Assembly (NCBI GenBank): GCA_024704765.1
Contig: JAKMXF010000222.1
Location: 1,281,192 to 1,345,191 of the forward strand
Direction: 5' to 3'
Source of the DNA: Oopsacas minuta
Taxonomy: Eukaryota; Porifera; Hexactinellida; Lyssacinosida; Leucopsacidae
Length of the DNA stretch: 64,000 nucleotides
Made by a program: the position numbers and the translations under genes. Under the pieces are notes generated by a model that did no database searches, was not told the DNA's origin, and worked only from the letters and a program-made list of their open reading frames with translations. Position 1 is the stretch's first letter. The number at the start of each line of letters is the position of its first letter. Below are positions 45,892-55,056 of the stretch, piece after piece.

Positions 45892-46237
45892 AATACCTTG
45901 ATTGTCTATTTTATTCATTTCTGGTTTTATTGCAATATTATATTAGATATTGTTATGTGTAAGCTGAATTGACTTTTTGCAATTGTAAAATATTTGATTT
46001 CAAATGTTGTAGAAGAGATTATAATTCGTCGATTCTCCAAAAGGAAAATCTAAGCCCTGTCCCAACTTTAGATTTGCACACACTCTCTGATAACTGTATT
46101 GTAGATGATGCTGATTGATACTTTAATTGTTCGAATCAATCACAATCAGTAATTTGTGTGCCAATTTGGGAAAACAACAGACAAGTTTATCTAAATTTAG
46201 TTTATATGATTGATTATCCATTTTATTCTATAGCAGT
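45892..46237. other. Short intergenic region POLE2 / TPRKB
   Basis: 346 bp. No feature except a pyrimidine-rich ttttattctatag four bases before the TPRKB start, which looks like a splice acceptor. Confidence 0.4.
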
Positions 46238-46789
46238 ATGGCATTATCAACTCCTGCAGAATCTCTCATAAATATCTATAATTTAATAATCCCTGGTTTA
46301 GATACCTCCACTTCTGTTGGTATCGCACTATGTAGTGGTTTTAAAGAACCTATAAGCTTCCCTACACTTTTATCTAACGGACTCAATCTGTGTATTCTAC
46401 GAGCTAATGTTGTAATTAGTAGAAACAACATATTACAGTCTGTATTCAAAGCGATTTCTAACAATGCAAATGGTAAAATGAAGGCTAAAGCAATTTCCAC
46501 AGAAGTCATATTCAGCTTGTCTCCGTACAGACAGATTAAGCAGAGTCTAGCTACATTTGGAATATCAGGAATTCCTGATACAGTCTGGGTTGTATCTCTA
46601 GCAAATGATCCTAATAGTGTGATTAGTAAGTTTCTAGAATTAACTCAATCTCAATTACTAAGCCAAACAGCAGCTGAAGTAGGAAATACAGATCTTATTT
46701 ACGAGATATATGGTATAACTCCAGAAGAGCTATCTATTGGCTCACTTGAAGATGCTATTACTAATAGAATCGCTGTTAAAGATCTGTGA
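46238..46789 (+). CDS. TPRKB: KEOPS complex subunit TPRKB/Cgi121
   Basis: 183 residues, human TPRKB being 175, one exon. It shows the Cgi121 pattern: CILRANVVISRNNILQSVFKA followed by MKAKAISTEVIFSLSPYRQIKQSLATFGISG, where SLSP...I...L..FGI is the family signature. A GNTDLIYEIYGITPEEL segment near the C-terminus matches the family's K-x-x-L-x-K-I-Y-x-L-x-x-x-E-L region. Cgi121 binds the kinase-like subunit Bud32/TP53RK and the tRNA 3' end within KEOPS, which makes t6A at position 37 of ANN-decoding tRNAs. The start sits four bases after an acceptor-like ctatag. Confidence 0.9.
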   Translation: MALSTPAESLINIYNLIIPGLDTSTSVGIALCSGFKEPISFPTLLSNGLNLCILRANVVISRNNILQSVFKAISNNANGKMKAKAISTEVIFSLSPYRQIKQSLATFGISGIPDTVWVVSLANDPNSVISKFLELTQSQLLSQTAAEVGNTDLIYEIYGITPEELSIGSLEDAITNRIAVKDL

Positions 46790-47176
46790 TTATGTTACTT
46801 GATTAGTATCAGTTTAACTATACACGTACTTCCCCAATATCTTAATTAATTAATTAATATTACTGGTTGGTAAAAAATCTTCACGCCTATCTTCTATCAT
46901 TGACATATTTTATCCTCCACAAAATAAAACTGCTTGTAAAATGAAGTTTTGTTTACAATCAAATATTGTCCAAATCTTTATCAATTGCAAGATACAAATT
47001 TTCTTCAATCAATCATATCTAGAAATTATTCGCCCCCTATTAGCCTTTGATCCGCCATGATCATATGCGTACTAATTATAATGGTAAAAATTCCATTAAA
47101 TGTTTTCGTAATTTCCGTTTTGCCAGCTAACGAGTAATACTGACTTTTCACAAATAATAATCAAGCAAAAACTAGA
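46790..47176. other. Short intergenic region
   Basis: 387 bp, AT-rich, including a TTAATTAATTAATTAATA run at about 46842-46859. No other feature seen. Confidence 0.4.
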
Positions 47177-47539
47177 ATGGTGAAAGGAATCGGTAACATT
47201 AACAAGCACAGAAGTACTGGCGGTATGATAAGGAATAGTCGTAGATTGAAACGCAAACAAAATAAACATTCAACAAATAAACGTAAGTTAAACCGTCAAA
47301 AAGCTATAAAAGAGGCATTGAATGAAAGTAATACAACCAAACAGCTTATCAAGCAGAATAAATCCAACCCAAATGCGAATCTTCTCATCTCTAATAAAAA
47401 GAGACGATTAGTGCTGAGGAACAGACGGATACGTGACAAGGACAACTCTAAGATGGAAGTTACTAGACTTAATACTAAGAAGTTAATGTCTGCAGTTACA
47501 ACGAAAAGTAGTAAAGATAAAATGGATGTGTCTAGCTAG
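47177..47539 (+). CDS. Small basic protein, C11orf98-like
   Basis: 120 residues, one exon, about 30% Lys/Arg. The segment NPNANLLISNKKRRLVLRNRRIRDKDNSKMEV (residues about 64-95) parallels the [28 protein letters not shown] of vertebrate C11orf98, a small, highly basic nuclear/nucleolar protein of unknown role. The N-terminal Arg/Lys-rich part and the overall length (about 120) also agree. The match rests on one block in a low-complexity protein, so I leave the symbol blank. It lies in the POLE2-TPRKB-acyltransferase run. Confidence 0.6.
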   Translation: MVKGIGNINKHRSTGGMIRNSRRLKRKQNKHSTNKRKLNRQKAIKEALNESNTTKQLIKQNKSNPNANLLISNKKRRLVLRNRRIRDKDNSKMEVTRLNTKKLMSAVTTKSSKDKMDVSS

Positions 47540-47874
47540 ATCCTTGTATAGTATGTTTGAGATTATATTACATAATACATAGTATAAAATTACTTATCCA
47601 ATTTCTACATTATTGGTATTTTAATATTTTGATACAGGGGTGAAATTCTTTGGCCTGCTTAATAATATAAGCAGGTCTATAAGCGCTCGTCAAATTGTAT
47701 CGAGGCAATCCAGCTCTGCGCTTCATGTCACAAACGGACCTCGCTCCACCAGATTTCCTTGATTATAATTCTGCATGCTGTTATTGATTATATGCACAAT
47801 TTCTCTACTAATATAATGTTAAATGTATTTCTGAGTGATAATTATGCTATTAAATACAACCTGAGAGATTAGAC
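47540..47874. other. Short intergenic region
   Basis: 335 bp. A moderately GC-rich patch (47640-47760) has no recognised identity. Confidence 0.4.
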
Positions 47875-49641
47875 ATGTCGCAACATGCACTTCTCCCAAA
47901 AATGCCAGTACCAACTTTGGCTGATACGCTCAAAAGATTCTTAACAGCTCTGAAGCCCCTTCTAACTTACTCGAAATTCGAAGAAACTGTCCGAAAAACA
48001 GACTCATTCGCAAAAGAACATGGCCCTTATCTTCAAGATAAGCTAGTGAAATTATCAGAAGAAGTTGATAATTGGGCGGGATATGTATCCGTACATGTCA
48101 GATATCTTGCCAATAGATCTCCTCTCATATTGACTAATGGTGCAGGCGCTACTTTTGTACCAGCAATAGGTAGTCCTGAAGAATCTATACTTACACTCTT
48201 ATCATACTATATTGCTGAGACTTGTGCATTAAATGAGAATATCCGGAATCATAAATTACCACAACAAATGTTTGATAACGAACCATTATGTATGGCACAA
48301 TACAACAATCTCTTTTGTTCGTGTAGAATACCTGGTATAAAAATAGATACATTCAAGCACTCACCGCATAGTAAGCATATAGTAGTAATGTATGCAGGGA
48401 GTATGTACAAGGTACCCATGTACAGTGGAGACAAGCTGATTAATCTGCAGGAGATTCATAATCTCCTCTCTCAGGTACTTGAACAGAGAGAAGAGGGGAA
48501 GAGTGTAGGTCTGTTAACAGCTCTGGACAGAGACACCTGGTATACTACAAGGGCGCATTTGAAACTGTCTCCCATTAACACAGCCTCCTTAGAAATCATG
48601 GAGGGATGTATTATTGTAATTAGCATTGATGACTTTGGAATGGCAAATTTATCTCACGGTGATAAGTTAAAGTATACAATATTCTGCGATTTCGAGAACA
48701 ATTTTCCAAATTTTAATCGATGGTACGGAACTTCTCTACAAACAATAATTTCAAAAGACGGTTATTTCTGTAGCACCAATGAGCACTCACTATTTGACGG
48801 AACTATAGGGAGTGACAGAGATCAATATGATCCTGTCACTCTAATTGAAGATTCTGAGATACAATCTAATTTGAAAATAGAGTTGTTACAATGGGAAATC
48901 TCTCCGTTTATTCAATCAAAAATTGATGAATCTAGACTAGAGCTGAGCAAGATTTCTGAATACTATGATACTAAGACTTTTAATTTCCCTGATTATGGGA
49001 GGGATTTTTTTAGCAATCACGGTTTATACTACCAAGGTTATATGCAGTTAGCTTTCCAATTGGCTTATTTCAAATTATACAATAGATTGTGTCCAAGTTA
49101 TCAACCCGTTAGCCTCAGGAAGTATCGTGGCGGTCGGCTAGAACATCCTCACGTCGTGAGTGAAGAGTCGAAAGCATTTGTTGAAGCAATGGTGAACTCA
49201 CAGTCAAGCAGCAAGGATAAATACAAACTAATGAACCTTGCTTTGAACAGACACAAAGAGTTAATGGCTGATGCAAGCCAAGGACAAGCCTATTGTAAAC
49301 ACTTGCTAGGTCTTAAAATGTTAGCAGAGGAGGAAAATATGAATTTGGAAATATTTCAGGATGAATGTTTCAATGTGTTCACTCAACACAATTTAGCCAC
49401 AAGTGGTATGCCCATTATAGTGCCTATTTTGAGTAATCATCCTGTTCATAGTGGAAATGGCCATTTTGTTGTCTTTAAACCGGAGAATGAGTCATTAAAC
49501 TACAACGTTACAACTCTCGTACATTCTTCTGAATATACAAATTCTACTGAATTTGGTTCTGCAATAGCCAAATCTTTGATTGAGATCAAACGACTTGTAC
49601 TTGCCCAAGCAACTGATGGAATATTGCAATCAAAGCTGTAA
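47875..49641 (+). CDS. Peroxisomal carnitine/choline acyltransferase-family enzyme
   Basis: 588 residues, one exon. The start LPKMPVPTLADTLKRFL is the family N-terminal motif, followed by PLCMAQYNNLFCSCRIPG, then NEHSLFDG with the catalytic His304, then YMQLAFQLAYFKLYNRLCPSYQP and KHLLGLK. The C-terminus is SKL, a canonical PTS1 peroxisomal signal. Overall it resembles carnitine O-acetyltransferase most. However, where CrAT has G-R-T before its substrate Arg region this protein has GGRLEHP (Leu422 for Thr465), and where CrAT has D-R-HLLGLK it has C-K-HLLGLK (Lys475 for Arg518). The tyrosine partner (Tyr409) seems kept. Thr465 and Arg518 bind the carnitine carboxylate, so the acceptor may not be carnitine. 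STSQ is ATSG. Confidence 0.85.
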   Translation: MSQHALLPKMPVPTLADTLKRFLTALKPLLTYSKFEETVRKTDSFAKEHGPYLQDKLVKLSEEVDNWAGYVSVHVRYLANRSPLILTNGAGATFVPAIGSPEESILTLLSYYIAETCALNENIRNHKLPQQMFDNEPLCMAQYNNLFCSCRIPGIKIDTFKHSPHSKHIVVMYAGSMYKVPMYSGDKLINLQEIHNLLSQVLEQREEGKSVGLLTALDRDTWYTTRAHLKLSPINTASLEIMEGCIIVISIDDFGMANLSHGDKLKYTIFCDFENNFPNFNRWYGTSLQTIISKDGYFCSTNEHSLFDGTIGSDRDQYDPVTLIEDSEIQSNLKIELLQWEISPFIQSKIDESRLELSKISEYYDTKTFNFPDYGRDFFSNHGLYYQGYMQLAFQLAYFKLYNRLCPSYQPVSLRKYRGGRLEHPHVVSEESKAFVEAMVNSQSSSKDKYKLMNLALNRHKELMADASQGQAYCKHLLGLKMLAEEENMNLEIFQDECFNVFTQHNLATSGMPIIVPILSNHPVHSGNGHFVVFKPENESLNYNVTTLVHSSEYTNSTEFGSAIAKSLIEIKRLVLAQATDGILQSKL

Positions 49642-49984
49642 TTTGACTTCAAATTTTACCTAGTTTGTAGATTTTACAAAATTTGCAGTATATGTACTTT
49701 GTTAATTCAACGAAATGTTGCACTTTCATTTTATAGCCATTTTTATATACTTCCAATTTTGAATTTAATCACCATGTGCATATTTTAATTTCTAGTGATG
49801 TGTTAACAATCAAAGTTGGGTCCGTTCATAACTTCATATAATAAGGATTCCGGGAGACCAATTGATTATTTTGGAATTGATTTTGGAGCTACGATAACCA
49901 GATTGGTAGGGACATAGCCTCACCAACCTACCGGTGCCCACACCCATGCATAGTAGAAAAATTCTTTCCCATTTTATAATAAAC

Positions 49985-50164
49985 GAGTATGCTTCGCTTG
50001 CTCGTGCTGCGTGGCTTGCGGTAATTTCGTGTTTGTACTGGGCTCGGCACTTCGTGCCTAAAATTAACCTAAAGTGTAACAATATCAAAATGTATGAAAT
50101 TTATATTAAACAAATGTACAAACAGACGCACAACACACACAGTCTCATTATTTAATAATATAGA
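49985..50164 (-). mobile_element. Helitron-like miniature element, copy 2
   Basis: On the minus strand it starts TCTATATTATTAAATAATGA at 50164 after an A. It ends in a region with GAGCAAGCGAAGCATACTCG, like the GGCAAGCGAAGCGAGCTAGT end of the copy at 61950-62110. The internal sequence differs and includes a GTGTGTG-rich start and a GCACGAAGTGCCGAG hairpin (about 50041-50055). Confidence 0.5.
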
Positions 50165-50599
50165 TTAGGGCTTTTAAATTTCCTTCAATACGAAACTATG
50201 TAGTATAGTTAAATAGTTATGCCTCCTTCGAATCAGAATTATATCATTTTATTGTTATGCTCTCTTTGCTGGATGAAAATATAAATATACATAACTCGTG
50301 TACAGTTTTAAAAGCGTTAAATATAGAAATATGAGTACCGAATATCCAGCTAATTTCGCAAAAGTATATACGTAATTATGCCACATCTCAGAATTGTGAA
50401 ATTCAATTCAAAATAGCATACCATTAATAATTTTCTTGACAACGGACAACAGAGTAATAAACTCTAATTGGGATTGTATAATACACGTAAATAACTTTAC
50501 TCTTATCACATTATCTTACAATGGTATACAAAACTAATACCCATTTGTATATATCTAGCACACTTTAAGGCCTAGACTACATGCTAAAAACTAAAATAA

Positions 50600-50616
50600 C
50601 ACACACACACACACAC
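50600..50616. repeat. (AC)n microsatellite
   Basis: About eight AC units immediately 3' of the hairpin at the end of the minus-strand gene. Confidence 0.9.
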
Positions 50617-50646
50617 AGCATAATACCGTTTCGTTGGTATTATGCT
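50617..50646. promoter_or_regulatory. Perfect 11-bp hairpin overlapping a stop codon
   Basis: AGCATAATACC and GGTATTATGCT flank an 8-base loop GTTTCGTT. The stop codon of the second frame of the minus-strand gene (50640-50642) lies in the stem. Could be a 3'-end RNA element or chance; nothing else supports function. Confidence 0.4.
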
Positions 50647-51298
50647 GTAGATAGGAAGAACATAGCCATAGCAGCTAGCAATAGCAACCAGCTAGTTATA
50701 GCTATAGTATCAGCTGAGCTGGTTCTAACACCTTCTGGACATGCAGTACAGTCGAATTGGATACAATCCTCAGGTAGTCTGAAGTCAGAAAATGCTGGTG
50801 CTTCGTTACTGTAGCTATTGATAGTTATTACGGTGGTTGAAAAGTAGCAGTTTCAGTGTATTCTGTGGGTAGTCCATCGACTATTACGACCTGATGCGTA
50901 TTAAATATGTTGGAAACTGTGAATGTTCCAGCTGGACTTTCTGTAGCCCTTTGAAAAATATCCCAAGTGCTTTCATTGACAGAGAATGGGGATATACTCA
51001 AAGAGTCTGCTATTGTACGCACGCACGTATCAACCGTGTTAGAGTATTCTGCTGAATCATTTACACTAGCGACCTGAACTGTAGTGGGAGTTGTGAACAA
51101 TATACGTTGAGTTGAAACTACCGATTGAAGACCCCTTGAGATGTCGTTATATACGTTGTAGCACGGGTTACTAGTTACCAAACCGAAAGTGGTTGATTCA
51201 CTTGACCCTTGGAAGGAAAAGCTACCAGAGAGTTGAGGGAATTGTGCATTCGTAATGGCCAGCAGTACTATGAAGCAGAGCAACACGGCGCTGTTCAT
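50640..51298 (-). CDS. Signal-peptide protein with GPI-type C-terminus (possible 23-nt intron)
   Basis: ATG at 51298. Residues 1-18 are a clear signal peptide (MNSAVLLCFIVLLAITNAQF). The mature part is Ser/Thr-rich with few Cys and several NxS/T sequons. The first frame stops at 50829, but skipping 50809-50831 (GTAATA...CTACAG on the minus strand, 23 nt) continues in frame through NEAPAFSDFRLPEDCIQFDC. It then ends SSADTIAITSWLLLLAAMAMFFLSTA, a hydrophobic tail with no cytoplasmic residues, typical of a GPI-anchor signal. That gives 211 residues. Alternatives are an indel, or a longer intron using GTAATAG upstream and a weak acceptor. No family recognised. A perfect hairpin overlaps the stop codon (50617-50646). 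Confidence 0.55.
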
Positions 51299-52531
51299 AT
51301 TTATATCTAGAAATATTACGATTTAATATTATTGATTTTTGAACCGAATACGGTCGAAGTGTTAGGTTAGTAATGCAAAGGAACACTAAATTTACCACTT
51401 CGTTTTAACCAATTTCCGAACCAAAAACAAGATTTTTGACCTCATCAAATCACACATTTTCCCGGCAGTATTCTGTTAACAGAATCAAATATTATTTATT
51501 ACTAGCGTGCATCGCTTGCTAGGTCGTGATTCAATTTCAACCATCTATCATTTATATTGGCTGAGCAGTGGCTAACAATGTGATTTCTCAAACTTGACTC
51601 GTCCGAACCAAGCCCAAAATACCCCTGTATGGCAAAATCAGCCCTGGGGGCCTTCCAGTTTGTTCAATCAATTTCGAACATACAAACATATATATAGAGA
51701 TTAATTGCGTTTTATTAGTATGGATTACGTATATAACATACTATATCTGTTCCTACTTGGCTTGGAGCATATATTATTTCTTTATATATTTCAGTATTAG
51801 ACTGGCTCTGATAGTTCTAGAAGGATTTTATACTGTTCACTAATTGAGTTTAATGCAATGTGATCATTTGTACTGCCTTGAGGCTATTATGTTTGACAGC
51901 ACACCGGGACACATTCTCCCAAGTCAGATTTATCCATTACGTATGCTATCAATTATTCCTCCTGATAATGTTTTCAATCTTTATACGTACTTACGTATGC
52001 TTTCCTTCTAAATTCTTACGTATGCTATCAATCTGTACTCTTGGTATGCTATTAAATCATAACTTCTAATCAGGATGTATTGATAGATAATTCCACGAGC
52101 CACACTAGATTTTTTCAGCGACTGAACATGGCTAATCGTGTTTCTAAGTTAGCTATGCGGGTTTTGTAATCCAGTATCTCAGTAGAGAGCGAGAGGCATT
52201 TTATAACCTTTAATGCTCGGAACATTATAATTTAACAACGAAATCAATGTTACCAGACGCTGTGTAACCTGTATCAGTAGTCTTATAGGGTATACAAACA
52301 ACATAATTTAATGAATTACATCATGACCTTTTCTACAAGAATCTCCCAATATTAAATCCCGAGGCTAAATTAAGGATTCCCCATCTACAGTGGTTTAGCC
52401 CCACCACCCATATCAATTTTACAAAGCTGGTTATCCCACTGTTAGCAGGACAAAATTCTGTTTCGGCCTCTCTTGATAGATAAATATTACTTGTATCACA
52501 GCAACTAGATTTATCCTTCCTAATATTTTTA
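51299..52531. other. Divergent intergenic region
   Basis: No gene. A Helitron-like 3' end in reverse (ACTAGCGTGCATCGCTTGC) lies at about 51502-51520, just outside a TTATTTATT tract. Promoters of both neighbours must lie here; none is recognisable. Confidence 0.4.
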
Positions 52532-53917
52532 ATGGCATCAATACCTCCTAACACCACTCTAAGTCTCAGCAAGGAGAGTCATGTTCTCGTGTTAGGAACT
52601 GGGTACGTAGCAGAACCCTGTATCCAGTTCCTAAACAGAGACCCACTGATAAGACTAACTGTTGCTTCCAACGAAGAATCTAAACTGAGTATGTTGGAGA
52701 AGAAATACTCCTGCAATACATGTTTACTAATATTACCAGCTGAACGTGATAAGCTACCAGGGTTAGTACAAAAGTATGACGTCATAATTAGCCTCCTACC
52801 TAAATTCCTACATGCCATTGTTGTTGAGGTTGTTGTAGAGCAGAGAAAACATATGGTTACCTCCAGCTACGTGTCAGAGGAAATGCGTAAGTTCGATTCT
52901 CTCGCTAAGGGGAGAAATTTGATTCTACTGAATGAAATGGGGCTAGATCCTGGTATCGATCATATGCTAGCTCTGAGAGAGATACAACAAGTACATGATC
53001 AAGGAGGTAAGATTATTAGTTATACTTCTTGGGCTGGTGGTCTCCCTGCTCCAGAGAGTGCTGACAATCCTCTCAAATATAAATTCACATGGGCTCCTAT
53101 TGGTATGCTGACTAACATATGGAATCCTATGAAGTATCTGAAAGAAGGCCATATAATTACAGGAGAGGGAGGGACTGTAATAGAACATCTTGATAATATA
53201 CAAGTTACAAAAGAATTGAGATTCGAAGTATTCCCTAATCGTGATTCTCTGGTATACAAAGACGAGTATAAAATACATAATGCTACTACAGTGATACGAG
53301 GATCACTCAGATACCCCGGACACATGAAGGTACTTAATGCTCTGAAAGACCTGAAGCTAATTGACAGATCTCCTCTCCAGCACTCACACTCAAATACCTG
53401 GAGCAGTTACCTACTGAATGTACTCGGAAGAGTACAGGAAGAGAGAGATAAATTGGTTCAGATTGTTACAGAGATATTAGGAGATACAGGGTTAGTTGAT
53501 GTTGTTGGGGAATTAGGACTCCTATCTGATACACCTATAGAGGTACTGTCCTCTCCAGTAGAGACACTAGCTCGATTCGTTGAGGATAAATACCCTCTCA
53601 AGAGTGATGAGCGTGATTTAGTAGTGCTGCTGAATACTATTGTAGCTGAGTATTCAGAGGGTGAAAGAACTCGTATAACTGCTGCTTTAATAGAGTATGG
53701 CATAGTTAATGGATTCTCCGCAATGTCTCGATGTGTCGGATTGACAGCTGCTATTGGTTGTAAAATGGTTCTTCTAGGAATGATAGCAGAAACAGGAGTA
53801 ATTACCCCTTCACATCCTCTCATTATTCAGACTGCTCTTCAGGTACTGGAGTCAGAAGGGTTGTCATTCAAAGTTAAACGAGAGGACATTTCTCAGAAGT
53901 TACAAATGTATTCATAA
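52532..53917 (+). CDS. Stand-alone saccharopine dehydrogenase (AASS C-terminal domain / Lys9-like)
   Basis: 461 residues, one exon. The Rossmann motif VLVLGTGYVAEPCIQFL (residues 13-29) opens the protein. VISLLPKFLHAIVV, SSYVSEEM, NEMGLDPGIDHMLAL and the substrate-site GGLPAPESADNPLKYKFTW follow, then RGSLRYPGHMKVLNALKDL. These are the motifs of the NAD-dependent saccharopine dehydrogenase half of animal AASS and of fungal Lys9. In animals this half is normally fused behind a lysine-ketoglutarate reductase half. Here the protein begins about 12 residues before the Rossmann strand, and no reductase is encoded in the 1.2 kb upstream. It would oxidise saccharopine to aminoadipate semialdehyde and glutamate. 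No mitochondrial presequence is evident. Confidence 0.9.
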   Translation: MASIPPNTTLSLSKESHVLVLGTGYVAEPCIQFLNRDPLIRLTVASNEESKLSMLEKKYSCNTCLLILPAERDKLPGLVQKYDVIISLLPKFLHAIVVEVVVEQRKHMVTSSYVSEEMRKFDSLAKGRNLILLNEMGLDPGIDHMLALREIQQVHDQGGKIISYTSWAGGLPAPESADNPLKYKFTWAPIGMLTNIWNPMKYLKEGHIITGEGGTVIEHLDNIQVTKELRFEVFPNRDSLVYKDEYKIHNATTVIRGSLRYPGHMKVLNALKDLKLIDRSPLQHSHSNTWSSYLLNVLGRVQEERDKLVQIVTEILGDTGLVDVVGELGLLSDTPIEVLSSPVETLARFVEDKYPLKSDERDLVVLLNTIVAEYSEGERTRITAALIEYGIVNGFSAMSRCVGLTAAIGCKMVLLGMIAETGVITPSHPLIIQTALQVLESEGLSFKVKREDISQKLQMYS

Positions 53918-54413
53918 TCAGAGCAAATATTTTACCTAGTTTTAAATTATTTCTTTATATTAAATTAGATTTATCCCATTGTAATTCTATTAATTACGAG
54001 CCTTTGGCTCGTCGCATTACGCCTCGAGGTATTCAACGGACAAACAAACAAACAGACAAACAACATTTGAGATGTAATAATATTGATGTTGTTTGCAATA
54101 TTCAGACTCAGCATACTCAATTACCCTAGTATACTCGTTAAAGTATGATTCTACCTCAATTTTGAAATTTGTTTACTTTATATTCATAAAAACAACAGTA
54201 AATTTACATATGAGACACTTGAAATGCGAAATTCGGATTCAGCATACTTAGTTACTCCTGGGTAGCCGTTTAGAGCACACCTGTACGTATTTTTTTTGTT
54301 GATAACCCAGACCCTTATTTTTGTTAGCTAACGCATAACTTTTGACTTAGAGTTACACTTTGCTTTAATTTATTATTCGCCCTGACCTTTCCTATTCTGA
54401 GATTCTATGAACG
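53918..54413. other. Intergenic region with family A repeat
   Basis: Contains the reversed family A copy; the remaining 120 bp before the hAT element show nothing. Confidence 0.5.
53995..54290 (-). repeat. Dispersed repeat family A, copy 4 (reverse, 5'-truncated)
   Basis: Begins with ACGAGCCTTTGGCTCGTCG (the 3' hairpin in reverse), then CCTCGAGGTATTCAACGGAC and the CAAACAAACAAACAGAC tract. It runs to about 54290 and lacks the distal start. Confidence 0.8.
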
Positions 54414-55056
54414 GTAGGGTGTAGTATACTCAGGCACGTAGCTACGGGGGGCAAGGGGGGGCGGTCGCCCCCCAAAAGTTTTTCTCGCCCCCCCAGATAA
54501 ATTTGGAAGTTTTCGTTTTTATATACAATGTAGTTAGCTTATTAGTAATATTGCTCTATTAGCAACCAGCTTTCGGGTCCCAAACGGGATTATAATGTTA
54601 ATTTCGTTGCCCTATTAGCAACCAAATCTCTGCAAAATCCGAGTTGCTAATAAGCGAACTCCACTGTAATTAATAGTCTATGTACTTCAACTGCATCGTC
54701 AAAACTATGAAATTAATAACTCGCGTTGCGATGATGGTTTTAATACTAGACAGGAAGTAACGCTCATTGATAGTAAACTTGTTCTATTTTGACAGGCACT
54801 GAATTTCTACTATAATTTTAATTGAATTACCACGACCGCTAGTAATTGTTGTCAGAAGTTAGACTGTCCATTGGAGTAATTGAAGCATTGGTGATGCTCT
54901 TAGGGTTTCAGTTTTCAAAGCTTGTTTTGAAATTTACACATGAGTGAAGCCAATTTCAGATATTCTCTATAAGTTATAAAGTCATTCTATATCTCAAATC
55001 TTTCACATTTTCTGTTCTTCAATCAGTTCAGTGACTCGTATCTCTAACAATTCTAG

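Larger units (their letters stand above)
49642..50639. other. Intergenic region with a Helitron-like element
   Basis: Convergent space between two genes. Holds the reversed Helitron-like element near 49985-50164 and an (AC)n tract at 50600-50616. No gene. Confidence 0.5.

Noticed and set aside
49834-50155. Overlapping short frames on both strands
   Set aside because: They fall on the Helitron-like element and show no family features.
54580-54670. pogo-like right end (AACTCCACTGTA) inside the hAT element
   Set aside because: Only one end is recognisable, too little to call a separate element.
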